Origin: Cryptomeria japonica
Taxonomy: Eukaryota; Streptophyta; Pinopsida; Cupressales; Cupressaceae
Assembly: GCF_030272615.1 (NCBI RefSeq)
Contig: NC_081414.1
Span: 819,550,396 to 819,614,395, forward strand
DNA: 64,000 bases
Reading direction: 5' to 3'
Shown here: positions 11,485 to 24,444 of the stretch, one piece after another
Layout of the letters: each line of letters begins with the position of its first letter
Position numbering within the stretch: position 1 is the stretch's first letter
The notes under the pieces: model-generated
Told to the model about the DNA's origin: nothing
What the model saw: only the letters and a program-made list of their open reading frames with translations
The model's database searches: none
Program-made: the position numbers and the translations under genes

Positions 11485-12113
11485 CTAAGTTACTGGTTCC
11501 AGTTCAGGTGTGGGTACGGGTATCAGAAACCAGTTTATATATATGTCTGTACATATATATAGTATAGAATAATGATACTAATAATTGCCAACGATAAAAT
11601 TATTTAAATAACTCATAATTTGCAAAAAATGAAAATACTGGTAAGTTCATAACTAAATGATTTATCAAATGTCAATACATAAAGAAAATTGCAATCAATA
11701 TTTAATTAATAATCTTCATATTGATATTCATAAAAAGCATCTTAGTCTAAGATTTGGTTCAATTTAACTTGAACCACAACAAGTTGGCCATTTACTGTAC
11801 AAGCTGCTTCATCTACAGATATTTTCTGGCAAGTTGTGCAACAATAATGTCCAAGTCAACACACTTAAGGGTTAGAGTGAAAAATTATATACAGAGGCAT
11901 TTTTTTTATAAAAAATGTTCCAAAAAAATAACTTTTCTCCTGTTTTTTTTGGGCAGTCCTTGGGTCCCCCTGGGTTCTTCCCAGGTTCGCCCAGGATCCC
12001 TCCCGGGTTCCCTGTGCCTGTGAGGGAGCCCACTAGGCAACCCGAACCAGACCAGAACCCAAACTGTACCCACACAAGTACCCAGGGGTTTTTAGAGCAA
12101 TCAGGTAACTTAG
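11485..12113. mobile_element. hAT-type MITE with 8-bp target duplication
   Basis: The ends are inverted: CTAAGTTAC starts the element at 11485 and GTAACTTAG ends it at 12113. The flanks are CTTCTACC (11477-11484) and CTTCTATC (12114-12121), an 8-bp target duplication with one mismatch, typical of hAT transposons. Both subterminal regions contain G-rich GGGTAC-type motifs (11512-11525 on plus; 12040-12085 on minus), as hAT transposases often bind short subterminal repeats. No transposase is encoded, so movement would need an autonomous partner. Confidence 0.75.
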
Positions 12114-13035
12114 CTTCTATCCAAGTCCAAAATAGTAATAAACAGTAAGAGCTGAATTCATATCCAGTTCTAATTTCCAATGGCATGTCATTGACAACAG
12201 CTCATAAAAGGTAAGAACTAGTTTGGCAGTTCATGAAAGGTCTACAATCTGGCACCAGCATATTGATAGCCTTCAAGAGAAGGTGGCTCATTTAAAGTTC
12301 CAACCATTATGCCACATTGTTAACCATAAAGTGGTTTTGAACATATGTGATATTTCTGTTAAAAGGCAAATCAAGAAACCTAATTGAATATATTGACGTG
12401 ATTGCTCTATAGTCTATAATATGAAATAAGTACGTGCATGTTTATTTGGCTGAGGATGCCAAATTAACACATAATATGCATTAACAAATGGTTTTCCAAC
12501 CAGGAGATAGACAGAAATTTTCAATTAATAACAAATCTATATAATAACAAAAACATGCATTACTTGTAGACTACATAGAAATGAATGAAGTTCAGGTTGG
12601 TTTTCACATCCCAAGGCAAATAAGTTTTTGTCAAAACACTTGTGGATGCATTTTACTTGAAAATTCAGCTTCCAGAATTTAGTAACAAAGAATTGAAAAA
12701 ACATTATTAGCCTTATCATTTTTAGGCTGCATGACAGGAGGGTTTTCTGTGAAACGAAATCCTTTCTAAAAGCAAACATAATCAGTTCTTTTCAAGGAGG
12801 GCATATTACCAATGATTAATTCCAAGGTTTATCAAATACAATTAAACTTTAATTACATACAGATCATTTCTTCAAATTCTAAAATGAGAAGTAAATTGCA
12901 TAAAGCTTATAAAAACACTTCACCAAATGGCAAGTCTAAATGATCAGAACTGCATGTCGACCCATAATTAGATTTCATACAGTTATCATGGTGCTGATTG
13001 AGCACATATTACCAATAATTTTTCTTTACCAAGCA

Positions 13036-13260
13036 GGAGCTATGAAAGGGACCACAAAAATAAAACAATAAAAGATACCAAAATGGGGGGAGAGGGGTCC
13101 CAAAATGGATAACCCCTAGACATGCCAGATTTAGAGAGAAGCACCTGTGAAAGGAACTACAAATATAGGACAATAAAAGATACCAAAATGTGGGGAACGA
13201 GAAAACACAAAACAGCTGATCCCTAGACAGAGCAGATTATGAGAAGCACCTTAATTTTGG
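13036..13260 (+). repeat. Tandem duplication, period about 115 bp
   Basis: Two diverged copies follow each other; for example the motif AAAGATACCAAAATG occurs at 13071 and again at 13186, and agcagga/gaagcacc-type flanks repeat around it. No gene is present. Confidence 0.6.
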
Positions 13261-13484
13261 CCTGATGCTTACATATTTTTGTTGCTAAGTTCCAATTTAT
13301 TCGGAAAATGGTCAAAGCAAAATTTACCATAATACTCCATAAACATTCATATAAAATAATTGACCGCACCCATGTTGTTTCTCAGTCAAATCAAGAAACT
13401 AACAAAAAAAATGACGAATATTAAACACACTTGCAAAGTTTTGGGAAGTATGGGAACAGGATTATAAAAATTATAGGTTTAGGA

Positions 13485-14335
13485 TGTAGACACCTAAACT
13501 TCATCCTTACACTTTAATCAATTCTAATTCGTTATTCTTACACCACCTCCTGCACTGATTGATTAAATAAGACATTAAATTAATCAGGTTTCCCTCATCA
13601 GCTCCATTTATTAAATTAAACGACACTAACATTGATTAATTAATCAGTTTATTTAATCAGCTATACTAATGTCCATGATCCCCCCTTCATTCAGAAAAAT
13701 AAAATAAAACACATTTGTCAAAAATCCACATCATCCATTTATCTAATTTCAACTCCTAAGAATCCTAAATGAAATCAACATTTAATCTTAGCCATCCAAA
13801 TCATCAAATTAATCCTAGCCATCAAATTCCAAACAAATCACCAAATCCAAAATAAAATCAGCATTCAATCCTAGCCATCAAATAAATCAAACAAATCCTA
13901 GCCATTCATCTCCAATTATCTTCAATCCAAACTCAAATTAACTTTCAATCTCAACCATCCACAAAATCTAATCAATCCCAACCCTCTGTACACCCACTAC
14001 CTACATTAAATCCTCACCTACCTCTCAAATTCAAATTAGAATTCATCTCATGCAATCCTAGCCATCCGTCGGAAAACAATTTCAACCCATCATTTATCCT
14101 CATCAAATCTATAAAACCACCCTTCCACAAGCAATTTTAAAGAGATGAGAAGAATCCAATTAGGTACATGGTGCCACGTTGAAGACTCCCAAGAGCAACT
14201 CAAAACCAAGCACACACACACAGACTAGGTTTGTATTGGTTGTATGTTTTTCAATTCAAATTTGCATACTTAGTTTGCTCAATTGGAGGTAGCAATAAGA
14301 TTCAATTTTAGTTTTCTTTCATTGTTTTTCCCACT
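13485..14335 (+). mobile_element. LTR-like region of the downstream Gypsy (5' LTR, end not fixed)
   Basis: A plausible LTR start, TGTAGACACCTAAAC, lies at 13485. From about 13890 to 14330 the sequence is a dispersed repeat that recurs at about 34905-35695 in the same orientation (there split by a TRIM). A TATA box (CTATAAAACC, 14109-14118) sits in the middle of the shared part, as expected for an LTR promoter. The downstream boundary and primer binding site were not located, so the right limit is only the end of the shared repeat. Confidence 0.55.
14110..14116 (+). promoter_or_regulatory. TATA box of the LTR
   Basis: TATAAAA in the shared LTR repeat; the equivalent at 35114-35120 is TATAAAT. 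The TRIM copy B target site in the other LTR lies about 20 bp downstream of this box. Confidence 0.5.
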
Positions 14336-15600
14336 CCACATTCTAGCACACCCAATGGGACCACATCCCAAGCTAGATTGCACATTTTCAAAGTCAATTT
14401 GAGTGATTTTTCATAGGTTTTCCACATCCATTTGATGTTTTCTTCTCCTTTACACAAGTAGTCTATCAAACAACTAATCCTTTCTAGGTCATGGCATATT
14501 TGCATTGAATATCGGTGCACCTACACTCTAGCAAACAATTGAAAATTAAAACCTCCCCTAGGGACGCAAGTGTTTTCTAGACTAACTTGGTTGTGGCATA
14601 GGTGTATTGGTTTTGGCATAAGAACCTTTAAGATTTTGTAAACCAGTTTAGCTTTTTGCACCAATTTGTGGCATGTACGAATCTGTCAGTTTTTTTGCAT
14701 TCTTTAATGTATATATCTCTAGAAATGCTTACTATTAATTGTTCATCTCAAGCACTCTATGTATCAACATATATGCAGTCTATGTGGGATATATGCTCTA
14801 TGCGACAAAGCATACCCTTCGGATTGGTTTTACTCTTCTTTTTTTAAGATCTTTCTTGCTAACGCTAACCCTTGTTGGTGTGTATCTTGATCATTTGTTC
14901 CATTTATTGACCATTTGTAGCAAGTTTGCCCATTTGAAGATAAATCCATGGTGATTGTACATTCATTTGTAAAAGATCAAAAGTCTAAAACCTCTTTCAC
15001 ACATCTTTAATTTCCTAAGGAATAATACTTTCTTGTGTGCTATGCTTGCTTTTATATTTGGCTTGTCTATTTGTGGAATAGGTTTGTGTATACTCTCCTC
15101 TCACATTGCAAGGCAATCTTGAGGATCAAAAGCAACCTTTTTGCTTGTCTCCTAAAAGAATCTTGGGTATGCTGCCTCCATGCACCTTTGGCCGACCTTG
15201 GAGATCAAAAGCAAGTCACCTTCTATATTTTTCCCTTTTAGCAGGCTTGGCTTGGATTTCATCACCAAGTGGCAACCCAAGCCCTTGCATTTGATTGAGG
15301 TGTATAAATTGTGAATACAACAATAGGCTCCTCCATTCAAAGTGCATTTGTCATTATTTACGATTGGGTTAAAGTAAATTTGTGGGCCTACAAAATCAAA
15401 CACTCACCCAAAATAAAATGGGAATTTTGTTTTGTTTGTCATGTCTTCCCCTTGTGTAAAAAAATTTTAAACCATCCAAATATTATTAAAAAAAAACTAA
15501 AAAGTTCAACCCTTTCACCCAAAAATCAGGTCACATTTTCAATATCACATGTTGTAACTAGGAACAAATATAGAACCAACACTAACATGAACTTGTGGAA
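14336..15600 (+). other. Presumed LTR/leader region, no gene recognised
   Basis: Between the shared LTR repeat and the first gag-like sequence are about 1.3 kb with several short frames and no domain. By position this should be the end of the LTR and the untranslated leader of the Gypsy element. I found no convincing primer binding site. Confidence 0.35.
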
Positions 15601-18600
15601 GAGAACCTTCTCTCAAATGATAGAGTCCACATAGGATACAACCTCAAGAAGGACCAAGCTGCATGCGGTCCTTATATTAAAACCTTCACAAAACAAATAT
15701 GCTTACGAACAAGACGACCTTTATTTGCTTTGGACCAAGATGAGCCAAAATAGAGACAATCTACTTAGGCATCTTGTAGAAACGGAGCTAAGTTCCCCAA
15801 AAACTTCACCTTCACCAATGTCATGCACTGAGACCTTCATTAAACCCACTCCCAACAATCATGGCCATAATGGATGACCATACCAACAATCATGCTAAAC
15901 TTTGCAACGACCCCTTGAATAACACAAACCTTAATAATAGAGAAGCTAATGACGCCACACAGTAATACTTGTGGTAGAGGCCCTTCCCATCAAAATTTTC
16001 AAATTCCACCCCATTACAACATCCCACCATTACAATGGCATTCCATTCAATCAAGAATGGAGGGCAATGAAAAAGATCATCAAATGCTTGCAAGTTAGAT
16101 CCTCCAACCAACATAAAAGGTAGAAGTTTGAGGATTTGTGTCCCTATCCTCTTGACTAATCACTTCTCAAACACACTTCCCTTTTCTCTTTGTAATCCCA
16201 AGTTCAATAAATATAACAATGATTTCTTAATCTATCTTTTCCCAAGAAGACTAGATGGGCATGACCTTGAATAGTTCCTCCATTTGCCTAGAGGTCCCAT
16301 TGTGTCATTCCCAAATTTGGTAGAAAAATTTGTGAAACATTTCTCTTCCAACATAGAACACATACTCACCGTGATGGATCTATATAATACAAAACAAATA
16401 AACAAGAGCTTCTCTTCCTTTCTATAACAGTAGAGGAGCCTCTCAAGTAGGTTCCCAAGGCCATACCTTGAAAAACAACTGATCCATATCTTCATCACCA
16501 ACCTCAATCCCAAATTAGACTTTCATTTACAAGTCCATTGCATGGCCTCTGGCCTCCTTTGACAATATCATCGAAAAGGAGGTACAAATCAAAAAAGCTC
16601 TAATCAACAAAGGACTTGTAACGGTATGCACAAGAGACCAAACTCCAATAAGAAACCCAAAATCTTCATCTAAAACAAGAACGTGGTTGGTAAAAGAGTA
16701 ACAAATTCCAAGAACATTTGGGTAATATAGAACCACCCTAGTGTTACCATACTTAGGGACCAACCAAAACAAGAAATCAAAAAAAGCCAATATACACCCT
16801 AGTATAGCCCATGGAGGCAATGTTTTGCATATTGCTTAAAGTAAATATGACCACATTCTCGCCAACCAAGCCATTTAAAGAAAGTAAACCTAAGCTTGCT
16901 TGGTACAAGGATAATGAATATTGTAAATATCACAAATTCAAGGGCCATACCACCAACAAGCATATGAAGCTTAAAAACTACATCCAAGACTTGATCGATA
17001 AGAGAGGCATTGAAGTGGACAAACAAGCTTCATCCTCATTGCTTCATCCTCATTGAATGACCAAATGACAATTTATCAAGATCCTTTCCTAAAGCACGAC
17101 CAATTGTGATCCCCTTCCAAACCAAATCAAAACTAAGACACCTAAACTTGCCATATACATTAAGACCTCTAATAACTATAATTCTTGTTGGCAATATCAA
17201 ACAAGTTGATTATCAAAACAATACTATTAAAATCAGAACCCATCATTGTGTCGCAACCACATTACATGGTAGGGTCACCATTGAAAGGACACCTCTTCCA
17301 ATACAATCTCCTTGAACAACTTGAGAAAGACGGGACACACATCGATCCTAAATCTCCTCCGAATATCTAATGTGCATAAGGAGGTACTCAACAAGGTCTC
17401 ACAAAAGTCAAAGATCCCTCGTAACATTGTTCCTTAACACTGTCATACCCTAATTGGCCACCTATAATCCCCTCATCATCTCACTTTCAATGAGCAAGAT
17501 ATGCTATTCTCATATCCATTCCATAATTGCCCCTTACATATAGAGGCCATCATTGCATAACATAAATTTAGAAGAGTTCTTATTGATAATGGTTCTAGAT
17601 TGAATCTTTGCACCCTAACAGATGAACCTCCTTGGCTACATAAAAGAGACCTTCAATCTGCAAATAATCACAATTAAGGACTGATGATGCAAAAATGGGA
17701 TAAAAAGGAGCCATAAACTTGCTAATAGAAGCCAAGTCATTTGTACAATTAACCTTGTACCATGTTGTCCACCTTGTTATCCCCTAAACGTCCTCCTGGG
17801 ACACTTGGATCCACACCATGCTGACCCTCCCTTCCACATTACTACAATATTATAATTCTTTAATGAAGGCATTAAAGTCACCATCCTTGTTGATCCATGC
17901 ACCTTCCAGTATTTCCAAATGTTGGAAGCCCATTATCAAAAGGCTCATCTTTGTCAAAGTATCAAAATCCCCACCCCTATCAAAGACCAACATACCACAT
18001 CTCAACTTGATCCAAATGACCTTCCACCCTCATCCAACAACCCACATCCCAAAACTAAAATCAAGATTGCCAACACAAGTTGTCAGGAATAAGAAATTGA
18101 ATAGGACTTTCATTGGTGCACTCTTCGTATCATCTTATGGCCAACTTGACTGAAAATAAATCCCAAAGTACACCAAGTTACGATATGGTTCTTTGTGCAG
18201 CATCATCTTCTAGAAAATGAACACATCATGAGGTTCAACAATTCCTAGCTTCAACCTAAGGAAGAGCTTGCATCATGTTTTCAAACTAATGAATATCCTA
18301 TTGCCCTCAAAATGTGCAAGCATGTGAAATATTGAGGTAAGGGCCTTGGACTACATAAATAGTGGATCTTTGAACCTATCCAAGTCAACACCAATATAGC
18401 AATTAGGATACATATCATGGGCTGAGCAACTTGTCATTCTTAGTGAATCCTCTAGGACCAAAGGGGATGTTCCCTTTGATGTTGGAAATCAATGTCAAAA
18501 ATCCTCAAACAATAACCATATTAAATCCTAGCTGCCACTAACCTCTTTCCAAACTCTATGATCCTTGCAATCAATCTATCAAAGAAAACTCATCCACACT

Positions 18601-19645
18601 CCCCAAGGAAGATCTGGAAGACATGCAATAGATGAGGAACTCAATCTCCCGCTAGCACCTACATAGCTTCTAGATGGATCATCATTATTAGTTGAGGATG
18701 CCAATAATGTCAACTCAAGGATAGTGGATAATCCAAAGCTCACACAAATCACCACTACCATGAATCCTGAAGAAAAGGAAATACATGCCACCTCATTTGA
18801 GGAATATTTTGATTGTGTTTCCCTAGTCCTATGCCAATCTGCTAGGACTAGATCCTTCTCTAGTTGTACATCACATTGGCGTACAATTGGACCACAAGCG
18901 TATAACCCAAGCACAAGATGCACCCTAAATTTCCCTTCTAGACAAAGAAGAAATGTAAAAATTGAGGTAGGCTTCATCAACCCCGTTAATTAGTTTGAAT
19001 GGATCTCCAACATTGTACTAGTCAACAAAAAGACCAAAGCGATCCAATTTTATTTAACTTTTTGTGACGTCAATAAGGCACGCCACAAGGATGACTTTCC
19101 CTTGCCCAATATGGACATCATAGTCAACTCTATAGCAAGAGATGAAATACTCTCCCTCATGGATGGATTCTTCCATTACAATCAAATCCAAATAGCACCT
19201 AAAGATCAACACAAGACAACCTTTGTAACACCATGGAGAACATTTTGTTATCAAGTTATGTCCTTTGGGTTGAAGAACAGAGTAGCCAACTATCAAGTGA
19301 CTATGATTGTCATCTTCTATGACATGCTCTATCATGACGTCAAAGATTAAATGGATGACATATTGGTCAAAGCTAGAATGAGCTAAACATCCTACAATTT
19401 TATGACAATCCTTCAAGAACTCAAAGAATACAAGGTTCATCTGAATTTAAAGAAATGTGTATCTAACTAGCTTATAACAAACTACTAGGATGCATTGTCT
19501 CTTGACCATGTATTGAGGTTGATACTACAAAAGGGGAATACCTCTATCTCACAACCTCCAACAACTCAAATGCCTACAAGGGACACTAAAAGCTATCAAG
19601 AGGTTCATCGCTCAACTCACTAACAAGTGTCAACAATAACATCAA
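15601..19645 (+). pseudogene. Decayed Tat-like Gypsy gag-protease-reverse transcriptase
   Basis: Read through many stops and shifts, the plus strand shows gag-like sequence, then a gag cysteine-histidine motif (CKYHKFKGHTTNKH, about 16921) followed by LKNYIQDLID, the arrangement of Tat-lineage gag. A protease site LIDNGSRLNL follows (about 17577; these elements use DNGS rather than DSGA). RT lies at 18955-19460 (WISNIVLVNKKT, KDDFPLPNMD, LSLMDGFFHYNQI, TTFVTPWRTFCYQVMSFG, then MDDILVK at the YVDD position, with Tyr-Val replaced by a stop and Met). RNase H and the integrase N-terminus are missing; homology fades near 19645. The integrase tail resumes at 24495. Confidence 0.8.
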
Positions 19646-20373
19646 AACTTACATAACCTTGCAATTTCGTGTTGTATTTTGCACTCACTTTGGCATTTAC
19701 ATTGTTGGTGCCAAACGTATAGCACTCATGTTGTTTCTCCTTTTTTTTGTGTTCCAAGTGTCTTGTTCATGCTTTTCCTAGCGCTTTGGACTTTTGTTTA
19801 GCCTAAATTGTTCAAATGCTACCATGTCATGCAAAGTGTTCAAAACTTTTTAGTTGTCGACAGTTGGTATCTCCGCCAACACTATCTTAATATGATGATT
19901 CAAGTTTAATGACCATTTATGGGTGTTTCAAATCTCATCATTCCTTTGGTTTTTGGCAAGTAACCTTATTGAAGAGACTCAAACCATCCCTTTGCTTTCC
20001 TCTTTGACTAAATTCAAACCTCTATTCTTCCACTCTATTACTATCTTGGCAATCATCTATCTCTGAAGCTCTCAGTTATAGAAATCTATGGAAGTTCTTG
20101 AAGCTTTCTTGTTATCAACTTATTCCCTTGTTGATATGTAGACTACTATTGTACTCTTCAATTTCATAGAGGTGTGGTAGCAACATTGCAACAAGCAGAA
20201 GTCTCCTTTGGCTCTAACCGAACTTTTGTGAGGTGCCATTGTTCTTGTGTCTAGTTCCAACTTCTTATTTTTCTCATTGTAGTTGTTATTGCATACCTTT
20301 GCGATTGTCTCATTGGCATTGAGGGATCATATACTTGCTCATTTGCATTTGTATTTCCATTACATTTAAATGG
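19646..20373. other. Unassigned segment left of the solo LTR
   Basis: No coding signal. It separates the end of Gypsy RT homology from the left target duplication of the solo LTR. With 24445-24494 on the other side it forms the pre-insertion site, so a further unrecognised insertion or deletion must explain the missing RNase H and integrase region. Confidence 0.4.
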
Positions 20374-20378
20374 CTATG
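20374..20378. repeat. Target-site duplication CTATG, left
   Basis: Matches 24440-24444 exactly and directly abuts the TG terminus of the solo LTR. Confidence 0.8.
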
Positions 20379-21246
20379 TGTTGATGTGTTTTTCATGCAC
20401 ATGCGAACACAGAATAAAATACCAAGGTATCTTATCCTCTCTTGAACAAAGTTTCCCCAAATGCTGAAGATTTCGCCTAAGGATCAATCGAGGCAACTCC
20501 AAGGTTCTTATATGTAGGGCCTCTAAGTGTGGATAAGCTCTTGCGGTATGATGTGATTTTGCTGGAATCACAAGAGGACTTACATTTGATGACCTGAGCG
20601 TCTGATTTACTTTGGATATCACTGGAATGTGGGTCTTTACTGATCCTTGATTTTTTAAAAAGGGAAAAAAGGACAAGGGCTGGAGAGGAATCTCTAATTC
20701 TAACACTAAGAATGTAGGAGCAATGGATGACCTTTGATGAAACTCTAACTAAGTCTTGCTTTGACATGCTATGATCATCTCCACAAGGTTAGTGCGATCT
20801 TCTAAGGATAGCTTTATGATGTTCAGATCACCGCTACAAGCATAGACATCGTCAAGTTGATGCATATCAATGAAGAAGCGATAATTGAAGTTAAGCTTAA
20901 GTTGAATAATTCCAATTAACTACGCAAGGCAAGTTTGCAATCAACAAACCACTAGTAGTATGGATATACAAATTTCACCATTGATCATGCAAATTCCTTC
21001 CATTCATCCAATAACATGAAATTAAATTTGAGAAGTATAGAGACCATGCAAATTGTCAAATCAACACAAAGAATTCACCATTCCTTCAATGAAGTTTACA
21101 TGTCTTTTGCAACAATGTCTTGACAACAATCTTTGCCTTCTCTTTCTACTCTACCCTAAAATGCTATCTACTATTGAGCTACTAATTATTGACCATCTCT
21201 CTTTTGCTAACTCCTAACTATTCTCTTTACAAATGAAGAGCCAAGG

Positions 21247-21255
21247 CTTTATATA
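21247..21255 (-). promoter_or_regulatory. TATA box of the solo LTR
   Basis: The minus strand reads CTCTATATAAAGCC, a good plant TATA box, about 3.2 kb inside the LTR start. Transcription would run leftward towards 20379. Confidence 0.55.
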
Positions 21256-21685
21256 GAGAGCCCTTTACAAATTGATGGCTCTGATTGACTTAGAATCAAT
21301 GGCTAGGATTACAAGATAGAAATTCTAATTAGGGTTTGTTATAACAAACTTCCTTAGCCAATGAGAAAATTACATTCAATGAGTGTGGACCAATAGGAAG
21401 CAGGGGTAGGTACACCGAAGTTTGTGTCGTCCCTATAGGTACATTGAATTTGGACATGTTGAGGTGGACCAATCCGACTGGAGAAAAAGGGACTGGGATG
21501 CCATCTTGTCTGACGTTTGTATCTTGGTTGATCCTCCTCTGTCCTTGATGCGAAGAATGATGTACCTCCTTGACTTCCATGTGCTTGATGAGGCTTCCTC
21601 ACTATCAAGTGTTCTTTCTCTGGTAACATGTCTCGCCTTGAAGTGTTGGTAATGTCATTCTTCTCTGTCATCATGTGGGTATTTT

Positions 21686-23858
21686 AGAATGAAATTCGCT
21701 CATGATCCTCTCCAGGGACAGGCCCCATAATAAAATTCGCTCGGGACCCTTTGGAAGGGTCAGGAGCGAAATTTGACAAAGTTGCTCAATTAGACCTCAT
21801 TTCATCATTTCATAATCTTAAGCCTAGCCTTCAAACCTCTTCTCATCATGATCTCAAAATTAGCCCTTTACCTAGCTCAAACAAGGTGAAATATAGGAGT
21901 TTCAAAGGATTTCGCTCTAGACCCTTTGGAAGGGTCAGGAGCAAAATTCATGATTAAGACACAATTCCATCCCTTCCTTGCTCCAAATTGCTTCTCAAGG
22001 TAAGTATACATTAATCTTTGTTCCACCAATGCTTAGGAATTCACATTTTGGCGTTCATCATGAGCAAATTAGGTGATTTTGAGAATTTCACTCTGAACCC
22101 TCTGGAAGGGTCGGGAGCGAGATCCAAGATTTGCTTGTTTTCCTTCACCTGGATTCATTCTTCATACCTTGCTTTCCTTTGACTCTCAACTTTGGATCCC
22201 CCTCTCATGAAGACAACACTTGTTTGACCTCAAAATGGCTTGAAAGGAGAAATTTGCTCAAAATCATGGCCAGGACAGGACCCATTTAGGATTTAGCTCA
22301 AAACCTTCATTTTTGGTGGTCACAAGCCATTCAAAGGCATGCTTAATGACATCTTCAATCTTAATTCACCCTGATCCACACTTGGCTTGACACAAAATTG
22401 AGAGAAAAAGGAGATTTTGGGAATTTCTCTCTGGAGTCTGGACCCTTTGGAAGGGTTGGGAGCGAAATTCACATTCTAGGCTTGACTCTTCATCTCTTGA
22501 ACTCCAATCTCCATTGCAAAGTCAATATAAACCAACCCACCTTCAACCACACCATAGAAACTAAGGATTTCACCTTATCAAAGGGAAAAATAGGTGTTTT
22601 CAAGAATTTCGCTATGGACCCTTTGGAAGGGTCAGAAGCAAAATTCATGATTTAGGACAAAATCCTTCACTCCTTCACTTCTAATCACTTCCTAAGGCAA
22701 AAACATGTCAATCCACTTCCAAATATGCCCAAGGAACTAAAAGGTTGGCCTAAACTAGGAAGAAAATGAGGTTTATGGAGAATTTCGCTTTGGACCCTTC
22801 CAAAGGGTCCAAAGCGAAATTCCCAATCTTGGACAAAATCCTCACTTTTCAATGCTTTCATTCACTTCCTAAGGCAAAAACATGTCAATTTACCCCCACT
22901 ATGTCCAAGGAACAAGGCTTTTAGTCTAAACAAGGAAGAAAATAGTGTTTTCTAGGAATTTCGCTCTAGACCCTTTAGAAGGGTCAGGAGCGAAATTCAA
23001 GATTTAGGTTGATTTCACCATTCCATTGCCTCAAACTACCTTTCAAAGGCAAGTACACATCAAAATCTTCCCAACCATGCCTTAGAAGTCAAAGTCTTGA
23101 TCATAACAAGGAGCAAATAGGGTTTATGGAAAATTTCGCACTGGACCCTTTGGAAGGGTCAGGAGCGAAATTCATCCTTGAGCTCATTTCACACCTCCTT
23201 CCTCCTTTCCTTGCCTTGGATATAACTTCTCAAGACTTCTCCTATCATCATCAAGTCAACTTGCTCTCAAAGTGGCGTTTATTTCAAGGTCTTAGTGAGG
23301 AAATAAGGTCATTCAAGAATTTTGCTCTGGACCCTTTGGAAGGGTCAAAAACAAAATTCACATTTAGGCTCAAATCTTGACTTCATTTCCCGCATTTCCT
23401 TATCCAAACAAGTGCATTGCTCTCAAAAATGCATGGGACAAGGATTAGTTCATAGGTTTGGGCAAGGTAAAATGCCTTATGAAGGAATTCGCTTTGGACC
23501 CTTTGGAAGGGTCAGGAGCGAAATTGCTCTTCTAGGCTCAAATTGACTTCTCTTCCACTTGGCTTTGCCTTAGACTCAACCCTTGATCCCTTTCCTTGCC
23601 ATGTATGTCCATTGTTTGATGTCCTTAGTGAAGAAATAGGTATTTAGGGGAAATTCACTCTGGACCCTTTGGAAGGGTCAGGAGCGAAATTTGCAATTAT
23701 GCTCAAATTCCTTAATTTTCATCACTTCACTTTGTTTCACACCTCAATACTCTCTCAACTACGCCATAAGGACAAGGTTTATGAGGCAAATTAAGACTAG
23801 GATAAGATATATTAGGAAATTCGCTCTGGACCCTTTGGAAGGGTCAGGAGCGAAATTT
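21686..23858 (-). repeat. Array of about 14 palindromic hairpin units, period about 175 bp
   Basis: A 40-44 bp core recurs: an outer arm ATTTCGCTC/GAGCGAAAT and an inner arm GACCCTT/AAGGGTC around a TGG loop. Clear cores lie at 21732, 21909, 22084, 22422, 22605, 22781, 22957, 23132, 23318, 23486, 23651 and 23817 (start positions); decayed ones lie at 21686 and about 22250. Spacing is 165-186 bp, with one double interval filled by the decayed core. The core at 22781-22821 is a perfect 19-bp stem with a 3-nt loop. Spacers are more diverged than cores, though some share sequence (around 22690 and 22870). The array sits in U3 of the solo LTR. Confidence 0.85.
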
Positions 23859-24439
23859 GTCTTTAGTCTCTCCGTCAAGATCCATATATGGAATATAACA
23901 TTTTTCTTATACTTTAAGTTGTATTCCATATATATTGTCAGGATGTTTGAGAGTGGTTTCAAACCTCCACGAGTTATAATGCAAAATCTAGATTTTGGAG
24001 GATTCTTCAATTTTCCAAACTTAGTCAAATTTCAAGATCAGGATGACATTCCAGACAACGCCAAATTTCAGGACATTTGAGGATCAGGATGACATTCTAG
24101 ACTTCTTAAGGCGAGTTCGCTCTGTCCTTGATGTAAGGGATGGGACCTAGGAGGACATTATGCATTCAATCAAGGTTTGATTTAGCAACTTGAAGCGCGA
24201 CCAGATGTACACAAAAAAACACCCTAGGAATGATCTAAACAACCCCTAATCACTGAATTGACCTGACCTCTTGAGGAGATCCACCTAACTCAAGCAGAGC
24301 CTGCTATCCTAATGAGCCCCCTGGCGACCCTTCAATGCAAAGACTAATAGCCAAGACCAAGCAAACTAAACTAACCCTAGAAAGCAAAAAGGTAGGGGTC
24401 CCCATTTGCAATGGAGCGATGTGTGAATACGTCACAACA

Positions 24440-24444
24440 CTATG
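24440..24444. repeat. Target-site duplication CTATG, right
   Basis: Matches 20374-20378 exactly, next to the CA terminus of the solo LTR. Confidence 0.8.

Larger units (their letters stand above)
20379..24439 (-). mobile_element. Solo LTR of a Gypsy-type element, 4,061 bp
   Basis: The element begins TGTTGATGTG (20379) and ends GTCACAACA (24439); on the minus strand it reads TGTTGTGACG to CACATCAACA, with 5-bp inverted ends TGTTG/CAACA. It is flanked by exact 5-bp target duplications CTATG at 20374-20378 and 24440-24444. No internal region, primer site or polypurine tract lies between the ends, so it is a solo LTR left by recombination, or a similar non-coding unit. A TATA box on the same strand (21247-21255) places most of the unit, about 3.2 kb, in U3. 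U3 holds the hairpin array described separately. No protein is encoded. Confidence 0.8.

Noticed and set aside
15890-17026. Several minus-strand open frames of 74-97 codons
   Set aside because: They lie opposite decayed Gypsy gag on the plus strand and have no domain of their own.
23009-23380. Open frame of 123 codons containing ALDPLEGSGAKF-like repeats
   Set aside because: By-product of the palindromic array in the solo LTR; frame is not kept between units.
21732-23858. CRISPR-like array of repeats and spacers
   Set aside because: Plant nuclear context, about 135-bp spacers related to each other, and location inside an LTR with target duplications.
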